From positions 7,490,976 to 7,554,975 of the forward strand of contig CM022665.1 in assembly GCA_012295275.1 (NCBI GenBank): DNA of 64,000 nucleotides. Reading direction: 5' to 3'. Both the position numbers and the translations under genes were made by a program. The DNA is from Chrysomallon squamiferum. Its lineage: Eukaryota > Mollusca > Gastropoda > Neomphalida > Peltospiridae. This document shows, piece after piece, positions 15,119 through 26,935 of the stretch. Positions within the stretch are counted from its first letter, which is position 1, and each line of letters opens with the position of its first letter. Under the pieces are notes generated by a model. The model worked only from the letters and a program-made list of their open reading frames with translations. It was not told where the DNA came from and made no database searches.

Positions 15119-15810
15119 CAGTGGGGTATCCTATTATGAATCTAATTGGTTCCAGAACCTCATTCGTTACAGGGTCCATTGAAATACATGTTATAAAGAG
15201 TAATCCATTCCTGGCCCCAAAATACATGTCTTAAAACTGACAAATGTAGTATAAAATAGTGAAGTAAGTTTATAAATGTATATATAAACTCCTGAAATGA
15301 AGAGTATCATTAATACTTTATCTTACCTTACTGTTGCTGAGCTTGCAGGAGAGGAGGCAGGGGTGGGGGGAAGGAGATAATTACTGAGAAGAGGTGGAAG
15401 GAGAGGAGTCGTCCTTCCTAGCCCACTGGAGACTGTCCTATAGGCAGGTGGTCAGTAGGAGGTCTCTTAAAAAAGGAATCCAGGGTTCACTGCTTCAACC
15501 TGGATTTCTGGACCTTCCAAAATTGTGTCATTAAAAATATTAAGGCCCATTTCTACAGCATCAACATCAGGGTGATATTCCTTAACAATGTTGGAAAGTT
15601 TATTCCAGCACCAGAAAACATCTTTCAGTTCTTGGGCTGGAACGACATGGCTTTGCTCCTTGTCCTCATTCTCCCCTCGACTCCATAGAAATTTCTTCCA
15701 TGTTCGTTATGGGGAACTTTGTTCATTATGGGGTTCTCAGATTCATTGGTGAAACCATTCATTATAGGGATATTCATGGTATAATCTGTTCATTATAGGG
15801 CACCCCACTG
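15119..15810 (-). mobile_element. Degenerate pogo/Tigger-like DNA transposon, deletion derivative
   Basis: The left end CAGTGGGGTATCCTATTATG and the inverted right end (CAGTGGGGTGCCCTATAATG on the other strand) match at nearly every base over about 22 bp. Both ends are flanked by TA (15117-15118, 15811-15812), the target duplication of the Tc1/mariner/pogo superfamily; CAGT termini are typical of Tigger. Inside, the minus strand (about 15710 down to 15470) is open for some 80 codons. It begins TWKKFLWSRGENEDKE and contains FWCWNKLSNIVKEYHPDVD, which looks like the C-terminal tail of a Tigger transposase. The DDE core is absent, so the element is non-autonomous. Confidence 0.75.
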
Positions 15811-16650
15811 TATTTTCTTCATTTTTTTTTTTTTTACTTCCTTGTTGACTGCATCATAAGGAAAACTCAAAACTTGATAAGTGTAGATGTTTATTTTCAT
15901 ACAGATTGAACATTGGCATGTGAGAGGATGTATATACTCAGCCAAATCAAAGGGAAAAAAAGGAAAAAAGAATGACTCTAATTTAATATACTTGGTTCAA
16001 TAACCTACTTGATTCACATAATTCATCTTTTGTGCCAACTGCAAATAATCAGAAAGTTAAATTAAAAATAAAATTCATATACTTTTATGGCACATAATTT
16101 GATCATATTTCCACCAAAATGGAAAAAAACTAGCAAAAATATAGGGTCATCCATATTCAGATAAAACTCTGAAATGAAAAAAAAACATTAGACTAAAATT
16201 AATGTACAATAAAAGAAAATTATATACAATATAACAGTTGAGTTATGTTAATGTTAATGTTACATAAACATACATCAATCATTTTACTCCCTGCTGAAGA
16301 GCAAAATGTCAAAACAAATTAAATAAAGTGGTAATGTTTTTTTAGAAGAAAATAAGTGCAGTCTTTATTTATTTACTTTAATTTTTTTAAAATTTTATTG
16401 TATTTTTTTGTTTTGTATTATATTGTGTTTATATAATGAAAGTCATAATTTTTTATTCTGTTAAAATTAAACATACATTGATTGATTAATAATATTGATT
16501 AGAGTAAAAAGAATACATTATTTTGGTGTTTTTAATTAATTTTAATTTTTATGTTATAAAAACATTCTTTTGAAAATAACAAAATTCAAAATATCTAAAA
16601 AAGGATATTTTGTCACAGTAAGAAATACATGTTCTGTTTGGAAACAACTG

Positions 16651-16721
<71 letters not shown>

Positions 16722-16726
16722 TTTTA
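16651..16726. repeat. (AT)n followed by poly(T)
   Basis: About 50 bases of alternating AT are followed by about 22 T, downstream of the ART-A stop codon. Confidence 0.9.
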
Positions 16727-16867
16727 ATTATGATGTATTTTTAAGATTTCTATTTTCTGTTTATTTTGGTTTTATTTTCATGTCCACTGATATCTGAATG
16801 ACACATAGAAAGAGGGTTTGAAATGTAACTAGTAAGCAGGCTTAGAAGTTACAATCTTATTTTAATC

Positions 16868-19006
16868 TTAAAATTCTGGTTCTAAGTCAACTGTTTCACA
16901 TCCAATACAGTGCACAATGTAGATAGGTAAAATGAAATTTGTGTTAAAAATAATCAATTCTTTCCCCTTAGGTGAGACATGTGAATCATAGCCAGCTATT
17001 AACTTTGCTCCAGGCATGTACCAGTTACATCTGTAAGCCTGAAAATATAACATTTAGACAAAATAAAAATCTTGTTTAGAACCGAACAATAAAAAGATGA
17101 ATTTGTTTTCTTCTCATTTAGATAATAAAACACTATTAACAGTATTATACAATATTTCAAAATTGTTATTACATTTGTATTCTGTTTTTTGTAACTATGG
17201 TCCTGTTTCATTTTTAATTTTACAAATGATTATTTGACTAAACTAATGCTGAAATGCTGGAGTGCTTAGTTAAATTTTTTACATCAGTAAGTTTTATGCT
17301 GCTATTAAAATTATTTTAATAATTCTGAATAAATCAAAACTATTTTTAATAATTTGTCTTAATTTGCTAAATACAAAATTTAATCTTGTTTACAAACAAT
17401 ATATTATGTAATAAAAATAAGAAATTAAAAATTAGGCTAATTAAAAATTTATGTTCAGTAACAAACATTTTAAAAACCTGTGATTGTACTGAAATAAGTT
17501 TCACTTGAAGAATAAAACATTTTGATAATGAACAATACATTTAGTTACATATACTTTTTTCTGGAGAATCCTATACTAATAAAACTGAATACCTTTCCTG
17601 TTAGCACCAAACACAGAAGCAGCATTGAGGAACCTTCTAAATAGTTCATGCAGTACTGGGGATATTCACTGAAGTACACTCCATCTCCAAACTTGCTGCC
17701 AACTCGCTTTTCAAAGCCTACATCACCTGTTATTAGAAGCTGTGTGTAAATACACATTTTACAAACATCTGTATGTGCTTGTGTATGTATATATTAAGAC
17801 ATGAAAGAATAAACAGAACAGTATTACTGATATCTGCCTGCCATCCTCACTTCCCATTACATGCATTGTTAAATAGATTAATTATTCCCTTTTTTAAGAA
17901 TATATAGGTCTACAACAGTGGTGCCCAATGCATCAATCACGATTGACCAGTCAATTGCATAGACAATGTGCGTAGATTGCATGACACTAAAAAATCATCC
18001 TATCACATCCTGCAGCCATAATAAATGTTTTGTGTTTTTATTGTAGGTAGCCCATTTTGTACCTGGTCCCAAAAATCCACCCTCACAGATTTTTTTGATG
18101 GCTTCTGCGTTTGTTCCATGAAAAGCTAAGACTGGGTGTGACATATCTGCACCTCTTGTTTTCTTCAGATTCTGCTGAGCAGCCCTGTAAACAGTTGTTA
18201 AATTATTATTTATGTTCAGAATAACCAACAACAGGCAAACTGATGTTTGTGTTTTCTTGTTAAACGTAGATTTATTTTTATATGATATTTTTGATAATTT
18301 GGTGCATTAAATTAAAATTTAGACATAAATAAAGCTTTAGATGTTGTTTTCAAAGCCAAAGATCATGAGTCTGTACTAAAACCACGAAAGTACTGCTCAA
18401 GTAACTAAGTTACCTTTTCTACACTTTTGAGCATATAGTTTCATAGCTGGTGTTCTTGTATTTTTGTATTGTCATGTGTGTAAAATATTTGTTTGGAATT
18501 GTCTATTGTTGTAGCCTCTGGATCTCTCAGACAAAATACACTTCACATTCTGTCTATTTGTGTCTTTAATTTTCTGCACACTGTTAAAACACTTGCTGTT
18601 TTAGAAAGGCAAAACTGATACAAATTAGACATCTATATATTATGTAAAAATGAATTTACATTCTAAATTATGTTGAAAAAGGTGTTTAGTTTAATGTCAT
18701 TTATTACCTGTTATTATTATTAGCAGTAGTAGTAGTAGTAGTACTAGTAATAGTAGTAATGGTACTATGTTGTGAATTATTTGGTTGTTGTTTAAATTTT
18801 TAATAACATACCTGAATTTTTCTTTCAGTATCTGATTATCCACATATTCTATCTTTTCAATTTTATATCTGAAATAGTAAAAAAGACTGATTTTTAATTT
18901 CAGCCAAATAAAATGGTGAAGTAGATACTATTTGTGTCAACTTAATAATGAAGTTCCTTTTTAATTTAAAAAAAAAGTTGATATATAAAAAAAATTGCAT
19001 GTACAT

Positions 19007-19064
<58 letters not shown>

Positions 19065-19673
19065 TCGGAGTTAGATTTTTATTTAATTTTTTTTTTTGCA
19101 TACACTTCTTTTTTTGCAGTGCAGTAGCCATTAAGGTTATGTTCACAAGAATGAAATGTTATTAGATTCTGATCTGACCAAACTGCATTCTTATTTGATT
19201 AACCAGACAAAACTATATTAGTGTTAATATTTGTATTGATTTTACTGGTGTTGATTGGGAAGCTTTTCCAAATCTCAAGGGAGCTAACTAATATGGCCAA
19301 AGTGGCTTAGTTTTGTTCATGAAGTAATATTTATGTTCTTACTTGTCAGCCAGTGAACCAAGGTGTCTGAAAAACTGAGACTCTGCTATCCTGTAATGGT
19401 ATTCAACAGACATATTGCGATAAAAATCCTCAGCTTGAAGAGTATAGTAAACTGCTTTTGCACCTTTAGTTATCTGTAAAAGTGTACAGATATTTTGTTT
19501 AATACATTTGTTTATTACCTAATCTACAGTTCTGATTACAAGAAATGAACAGTTTTGTCTGACTAGTGCATTTCTAACAAAAGAACATGTAAAAGATCCC
19601 TTACTGCTGATTATTAAAAGTAGTCTGTGGAATAGTGGTAGGTTTCTTCTTCTGAATGATCAAGACCAAAAAA

Positions 19674-19708
<35 letters not shown>

Positions 19709-20858
19709 ATTAAAAATTAAAAAAACACAGTATATATTTGATACATAATATAGTTCTCTGAATTTTTCTGATTTTCTTTATTTATATACTGTCGACTCAG
19801 GAACAGATTACATACCTGAATATCAGCAATTTTCTTCAGTAAGGATTTCTGTGAATAATTTAAAAGAAGAATAATGAAAATACAAATTCCAAGAACTGAT
19901 TTCATGTTGCTTATTTAACTAGAATTAGTTTTTGGTATTTTGTATCAAAATTATCAATAAACAAGTCAATAAGACTGCTTTAAAAGGGGACATTGACTAG
20001 ATACAGTCAGCTAATTCATAAAAATTACATCCTTACTAAATTACAGTAAGACATATGTGAAATGTAACTTTTTAAAATGTGACTATAAATGAGAACTTAA
20101 TGTGGGATTTTTTTTTTTTTTTTTATTATTATTATTACTGTTATTATTTTTTTTTTGGGGGGGGGTGGTGGATATTAAGCATAATTTTGATTAGAAGCCA
20201 CAAGCTGTAACAAAGAGGTATTTAATATATGTGCTTGACTAAACAGCCTGATCTAACCAAGCATCAGTTTATTATAATCTAGATTTACACTCTGAGATGA
20301 TGATACAGGTCTTATTGTACATACATGTTATGCACTGGGACATTTTACATCTATTTTCATTCTAGGAACCTACTGAAATATTCTAGATATGCGAATTTTT
20401 ACCTCTGTAAAACTCTTTGAAATCACTTTTAGTTTAATTTTCCACTGAGTGAAGTCACAAAAGAAATACTAATAATTTATTTTTTGTCTACTTACATTCA
20501 CTGCAGCTGACTGTGCTTGAGGCATGCTTGCATCCTGAAAAAATAAATAATAACAGTACCAATTTCAGGACAATAAGGACCAATACGAAATAATATTACA
20601 TTGTAAGTGTTAATATGAATATTTTTTGTGCATTATTTGAATAAACTTCAGGAATAATAATGATATAGTATGTATCTAATGATGACATTTTTAAATGTTA
20701 ATTAATTTGTAACTAGAAATTATTATTTTTATTTGGCTAATAAACTGTTAGGACTGATCATTTATCGTTTATACTTACATCCATCTTCCTAAAACCTGTA
20801 ATAAAAGTATATATTAAATATACTTTTTATTTATTGCTGTTGCTGGCTTTCTGTCAGA

Positions 20859-20904
<46 letters not shown>

Positions 20905-23525
20905 CAGATACCTTTGACACAGTGTTTTAATTTCGTTATGCTACAATATATAAATTACAGATTACATAAGATTTTATTTTATTTTATTTTTGTATTTATT
21001 ATTATTTATTTTTGTATTTTTTCTATTTTTATATATTTTATTATTTTCTTATTTGTTAAAATTTTATAATAAAAAAAAAAAAAAAAATGAAATTAACCAG
21101 TAAAAAAACACCAGTCATTTTTGTTGATTTTCTCTTTGATACCAGTCAGTACTAACCCAGTTGTGAATCCTCAAATGCTGAAGAGAATGTAGAAACCATG
21201 GTTTGTTGAAAGACAACCAGCCGAATGAGCTTCAAAGAGGAGTCGTAGTTTAAATCCACAAACGTTTTGATTGACAAAGCAATTGTTTTTGCCATTGTCT
21301 CTGGTGACAGATTCATATCACCTGATGAAAGAGAAGATATGTAATTTTTCTTAACTTTAAAATTCCATTGTATCTTTCTTTTACCAGTAACTTGAAACAA
21401 GAAAATATTATTGGTGAAAATAAACGGTGTTTTGATATACTGAATTCTATCGTTCAGAGTAAGCTACATTCATCACAAGAATATTCAACAACAGAAAAGT
21501 GATGTTAATGCTTTTGTTTAGCATGTTACATAATAAACTGTCTGAATTTGTGTATTACATATTTGCAAACATTTAACTATTTTATCTCAGGGGGTGGGTG
21601 TTTGTGAAGATCTGTTAGAGTTATGGAGTTTAGATATGACCGATTTCTATTTGTACAGAATATGTCACCTTCAAATAATATTAGTATCATGCCAAGAAAA
21701 TTAAAAAAAAAAAAAAAAAAAATAATGTGTGGATTAAATCAAGCTAGTTTTCATTTATTACTCTACCTGTTCCTAAAGCTGGGACAGACAGTGATGTTAT
21801 CTGATTCCTGGCAGCTAGATCTAGAAACTGTTTTATGACTTCAGGCCATTTTTCACATTTGCTTTGAGCATCAATATGTAGAACATATTTGCAGTTTAAA
21901 TTCCCTGCTGATGTCAAGACTACTCCATTTCTTTGCATAATATCTTCTGAAAATGAAAAATGCCAATGATATGTGATTTTAGTGGAACACTGAAAACCAC
22001 AGAACAAGTGATCTGTTTCACACATTACTGTCTAAACATTATATACTTATCTGATTGTTTTTTCAAAAGGTAAAGTGAAACTAGCAACAGATAACAATAA
22101 ACGTATGTTGACACTCAAACATCATACATTTTTGCCATCAGGTTATCAGATTCTGCTATCAAATTTTACAATTTTAAAGGGACTCTTTGTTCTTTTTTGT
22201 TTTATTGTAAGGTATGTCTTTGGTACAGTTACGGGAAAACACCTGTCTAAATACATCTCATACACTTCCAAAAGTTCATTGTTTATATGTGGAAATTAAA
22301 ACTTTGCTAATACTTAAATAGCAATACAGTTATGCTATCAAAGAATTACATGAATGCTATCTTTTAGAGAAAAAAAATCAGTTTTTGCCCTAAATGTTCA
22401 ATGAGAAATGCATTCAAAGCAATTTTGAATATGTTAGCATTTATGTTAGAACGTCAGTGTTTTGAGAAGATGTTCATTCATTATGAAATCAATGTCAAAA
22501 AGATTTTTGTTTTCATTAAAGCATGTATTTGTATATGTTAGTGTGTATGTGCGTGTTTGTGCGCATACTTTTGAGGATAAAAATGTATATGAGGTATATG
22601 TGTTACAGGAAATATGTATAAATCCTGAAACTTTCAGAAAATATGTGCAATCACTGAACTGAAGGTAATGTGTCCAGAGTTGGTGATGGTCCAGGTAAAA
22701 CCAGACATCCACAGAGCCAAGAGTCCATAGATAGAGCTAACTGTGACATCAAGGACAGGTTTGTTTGTTAGGAGATAGCAATGTAACTGAATGGACTTCT
22801 GGACTAACATTTGTTCAGTTACAGAACTCCAGTTTTCACAATAAAACTAATTGCTCTCCATTTGCAGTCTGTTGGGTTCTGATGCTTGCTCTGGACTGAT
22901 CTCACCTGGCCTCCCTCGTGAAATTCTCCATCAGTTGCAGTTTGAGGATGTTTTACTTGCAGCCTTTGCTATGCAGTTTCTTAAGTGAATCAGAATGTAT
23001 GAATATTTTCTGAAATTTTCACGAATTATACGACTTTTTATGATTATATATATTTCCTGAATCATATGCATCTTGAAGACCATCAGTACACTTACGCTGG
23101 GCCCTGCAAGCTGTATCTAAGTCAGGTCCTGCTTGATCTAACAAAGCCTGTGACACAGCTCCTAAAATGCACAATTTAGACATAATGCAATTTTAAGTTT
23201 TGTTAGTCCTGTAGTTGAAATATAAATATCAGTTTTACAAATCTTCAAAGGGTGGCTGTTTGGTTCTTTATCATTCCAGCTGGTTTATAACAGGCATTTT
23301 ACAAGTCATGTTTTGCTATCTATGAGAAGGTGTGTATAAAAGATATTTTTTCTGCTAATGGAGTGGCCTTTACAATGGTGGTTGCAGGTTTCATCTCTTA
23401 TAGTAACATTATACAAAAACCATGTTTCATTCTGCTATTAATAACCATTAGTAATAAAACATGCTCAGGTACCATTAATAAAAGTAAATAATTACACAAC
23501 ACTCACGCATACATACATACATACA

Positions 23526-23590
<65 letters not shown>

Positions 23591-24324
23591 CAGACCTATC
23601 ATAATACATACTCCTTCAAAAATACATTCTTCAATTATTCAGTTGTTCCAAATTATAAACCATTAGGATGGTATCTTTACTCGATGTAACAATAACAAGA
23701 TACTGAGAGAAAATTAAAAATAAAATAATAGTAAAACACATCATTTAGGTTTTAGTAAACTGTACAAGTTGGTAGGTATGACATAACATTTATTAATGAC
23801 AATTCTTTTATTTATTTCTGTCAGTAAACTTGCAGAAAGGTTTAGCAAACCCACATGCTGAATAATTAAGTTCATTGTGTGATTACCAGAGAAACTAATG
23901 TTTATTAATTAATATTTGTGTTTGGTTACTGAAAGTAATACCAAATGAGAGGTCCAGTCCACGATTGCTGCTGTTGATAACACAGTCTGTTGACTCTTTT
24001 GTAATATCTCCTTGCAGAATCTGCACTTTCATGCTTCCATATTGGAAATTATCTACAAGAAGATGAGAGATGTTTAAATAGTGAAAATTATACCATTGTG
24101 AATATCTTTTTTTGTTTGTTTCAAACCAAGGTAATTCCTGGCTGACATTAAATTAGATGCTGAAAATGCCTTTCAGTATTGGAAAAATTAAATATTATAT
24201 CTACATATTATAAACTACAAACATTAAATTTTTGTTATATTTTATTAATTTTGTAAGAAAATCAGTTTTATTTTGTTCTCCCTCTTTGTATCAGAAACTA
24301 TTTAGATACTAGTCATTTTCTTAA

Positions 24325-24376
<52 letters not shown>

Positions 24377-24515
24377 TTATATATATATATTATTACTATA
24401 AAGTTATTTAATGAATTAAGGTTTTTTTTATTATGATATTAAGGGTTTCTTATTTGGGGAAAGGTTGTTTTTACTCACCACAGATTCTTGAATTCGCAAA
24501 TCTTGCTGATAGCAT
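16868..24515 (-). CDS. ART-A: macrodomain plus PARP-type ADP-ribosyltransferase (PARP14/15-like)
   Basis: A predicted ADP-ribose reader and writer. Seen: 13 exons in phase on the minus strand: 24515-24479, 24052-23942, 23161-23096, 21946-21767, 21321-21157, 20795-20779, 20534-20496, 19848-19816, 19473-19343, 18868-18812, 18184-18063, 17726-17593, 17038-16868; 1263 nt, 420 residues. Residues about 20-190 form a macrodomain (VQILQGDITKESTDCVINSS, later SLSVPALGTG). A short linker from three tiny exons follows, then a helical lead-in with YHYRIAESQFFRHLGSL. The transferase has His in AFHGT, Tyr in FGDGVYFSEYP and Glu in SPKGKELIIFNT: an H-Y-E triad, whereas vertebrate PARP14/15 have a hydrophobic third residue. 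WWE and RRM domains are absent. The start at 24515 is tentative: a 5' exon ending ATG|GTAAG at 24881 may lie upstream. Confidence 0.88.
19017..19060. repeat. (AC)n microsatellite
   Basis: About 44 bases of AC dinucleotides in an ART-A intron. An open frame through it (poly Cys-Val) is an artefact. Confidence 0.95.
19672..19710. repeat. (AAAT)n microsatellite
   Basis: About nine AAAT units in an ART-A intron, just 3' (in gene orientation) of the 33-nt exon 19848-19816. Confidence 0.9.
20862..20902. repeat. (AC)n microsatellite
   Basis: About 40 bases of AC dinucleotides, some 65 bases from the 17-nt ART-A micro-exon. Confidence 0.95.
23509..23589. repeat. Compound (ATAC)n-(AT)n-(AC)n microsatellite
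   Basis: Tandem ATAC units run into AT and then AC dinucleotides, in the intron between ART-A exons 2 and 3. Confidence 0.95.
24328..24376. repeat. (ATT)n microsatellite
   Basis: About sixteen ATT triplets in the first ART-A intron. Confidence 0.95.
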
Positions 24516-24645
24516 ATTGATGCTACTGATATATGCAATATCTGATCTATCCTTTCTTAAGATATTGGGTTCAGTCTTTTTTCTTTTCTATTTCTTTTTC
24601 TTTTTTTAATCTATATATCAACAAGAAAAAAAGGTTAAATAAATA

Positions 24646-24682
<37 letters not shown>

Positions 24683-25005
24683 CAAAAGCCATGGACGAAC
24701 GAAGACGGAAGGAAATTAAATGTAATTTTATAAGCACGTCAATAATAATATTTACTATGAAAAATAATTTAAAAGGAAGAAAAAATACTTCAAAAATTGG
24801 CATTATTATCGTAAATATATTTAAAATAAAATAATTGTTAATTTTTATCTAAAAAGTCGTCAAATAAAGAAATATCTTACCATCTGTCGAAATGTATCTA
24901 CAAGGAAGTTATCCTGGACTTTACTTTCATTTTACATAAACTATTACTTTTTTTTTTTTTTTTTTTTTTTTTGATAACGTTGTTGTTTTTGTTTATAGAT
25001 ATGCA

Positions 25006-25057
<52 letters not shown>

Positions 25058-25146
25058 GTAAGACTGTAGGCTGCAAAACCGAAAGTAAAACTTCAAAAAT
25101 TCCTTGATGACGGGAGGAGTTTTTGGAGTTTGCATCATAAAGTGAA
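24516..25146. promoter_or_regulatory. Shared divergent promoter region of ART-A and ART-B
   Basis: The two paralogs face away from each other here. On the minus strand a probable 5' exon ends ...GACAGATG|GTAAGA (exon side 24881 and above). On the plus strand the first ART-B exon ends GAAATGG|GTAAGT (25150). Both leaders carry a related stretch: GAAAGTAAA followed about 15-20 bases later by TTCCTTG (24928 downward on minus; 25081 upward on plus). This suggests the leader was duplicated with the genes. The gap also holds poly(T) runs (24651-24682, 24948-24972) and an (ATT)n array (25007-25055). No TATA box was assigned; transcription starts are inferred. Confidence 0.55.
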
Positions 25147-25431
25147 ATGGGTAAGTATGCTTGCATATGTGTATAGCTATAATAAAAATGTTCTGTAAAC
25201 TGTTAACATAATTTATTATATAAAAATTATACAATTTAAGAATACTATAACTGTTAAATAATCCAATTAACAGCGCTGTGACTTGTCGATTTATTTTTAT
25301 TTTATTCATTTGTTTATTACATCGATACTGGTTATGTTTAATATTTGAAAAATTATTGCTATACCTAAAGATCGAAGTATTCTAAACAGATAACGAAACT
25401 TTTACAACTGATTAAAATATTTAAAACAATT

Positions 25432-25526
25432 TAATAATAATAATAATAATAATAATAAAAATAAAAATAATAATAATAATAATAATATAAAATATAAAGG
25501 GGAAAAGCAAAGAAAAGAACGTAAGA

Positions 25527-25571
<45 letters not shown>
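25432..25571. repeat. (AAT)n and (ATT)n arrays in the first ART-B intron
   Basis: An AAT array (25432-25488) and an ATT array (about 25529-25571) lie about 40 bases apart in opposite sense, so the transcript could form a long A/U hairpin. Confidence 0.85.
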
Positions 25572-26249
25572 CCTTTTACTGGATTACAGCCTGAATAATT
25601 ATTAAAAGCCGTGCTGTTTATTTTTGTGTCTAAAGGATGGTGTATAATCAATTCTTAAAAGTTAAAAAAAAAACCAAAAACCATTTTTTTAAAGCAGATT
25701 TGTTTTTGTTAAGTGTGTGGTTTCGCATGTACAACAAAAATATTAAAAACTATATCAAATAAAATGTTTCCTTTTCTTTCCACGCATTATTCATTAAACC
25801 ATGACCATTGTTTTTATTATAATTATCGGGGGGGGGGGGGTGTTGCAGCTTCATTTCAGTTTAATAGAACTCGCGTGGAAATGGTTCATGGTGATATTAC
25901 AGAAGAAACAACTGACTGCATTATTAACAGCAGCAATGATACTCTGGATTTAAACCTTGGTAAGATTCTTCTTTTCCTTAAATTATGATTTGAAATTTTT
26001 ATAGGAACAGGAAAATATCCCTCTCCTTTTATTCTTAAAAAAATTTTTTTTTTAAATGTAGTTTATTTATTTACATTGCATCAGACATTACGTTTTTATC
26101 ATATTCCACTTTTTCTCATAATTTCATTTTCTGTGTCTTTGGCTGCAGTATTTACGCCATTTCCCATTTCACTCAGTACTCCAGAATAGATGCAGGCTAT
26201 CACTGACAGAGGAATCATTACATTTCAAATTGCCCAAAATAATGGGAAA

Positions 26250-26935
26250 ATGAAACCTTTCTCCTCCGACGATTTTGTTGAAAAGTGGTATTTATGATAA
26301 CTGGGGCTAAAGAAACTGGTATTTCCATTATTAGCATGATAATAATAAACGGTTTTCGAAATACAGAGCTTGCAATATTTAAAATTTTGCCCAAAATGAA
26401 TGTGACCACCAACATTCAGATGACCATAGCTCAGCTGGTATTTCTATACAGAATTCCATTACTTTTTACTTAGAGATAATTTGAAGGGGATGACCTTTTG
26501 ACCTTTGCTTTGACCTTGAAATTTACAGGCAGACAAGAAATAAATATATTTTTAAGAATTATTATTGTGTAGAAAACATGTTGGGCTAAATATATCATGC
26601 AAAGCCATTTCAAGATCAAGTAATCCATAAGGTCAACACAAAAGTCAAAAGGTTATCACTATTTGTATTAAAAAAAAAAAGATAATAATAATATCATTTT
26701 TGGAATCCTTGTTAAATTACCTTTCTTGAAAAGCCCATTTCAGCAAAACTGAACAATTGGTTGCTGTCCTTTGAATGTTGGTAGTCACACCCATTTTTGT
26801 CAAAATATCCTAAATTGAGAAAGCTTATCTTGGAAACCATTTGTCTGATCACACCAAAAATGGAAATATTAGCTTCTTTAGTCCCAGTTATGCTAAGCAT
26901 CAATTTTCAGCAAAAGTGGAGGGGTTGAGGTTTTA
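26250..26935. repeat. Imperfect inverted repeat, two arms of about 320 bp
   Basis: The left arm (about 26250-26570, +) and right arm (about 26590-26935, -) share blocks in the same order. These are AAACCTnnnCTCC, AACTGGGGCTAAAGAAACTG (AACTGGGACTAAAGAAGCTA in the right arm), TGTGACCACCAACATTCA (TGTGACTACCAACATTCA), and CCTTTTGACCTTTG (CCTTTTGACTTTTG). It lies in the ART-B intron between exons 2 and 3. A related CCTTTTGACCTTTATGACCT stretch occurs near 48650, so this is an interspersed family inserted head to head or a fold-back element. Confidence 0.7.

Larger units (their letters stand above)
14610..16867. other. Convergent intergenic region between FIG4 and ART-A
   Basis: This holds the FIG4 3' UTR, with AATAAA at 14827-14832 and 14925-14930, then a pogo/Tigger-like element (15119-15810). 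AT-rich unique DNA and an (AT)n-poly(T) tract follow before the ART-A stop codon. On the minus strand, TTTATT (AATAAA in reverse) at 16760-16765 is a possible ART-A poly(A) signal. No gene is visible. Confidence 0.7.

Noticed and set aside
22680-22990. Plus-strand coding-like stretch ending LLAAFAMQFLK-stop in an ART-A intron
   Set aside because: It has protein-like composition and an acceptor-like start, but no family is recognised and no companion exon was found.
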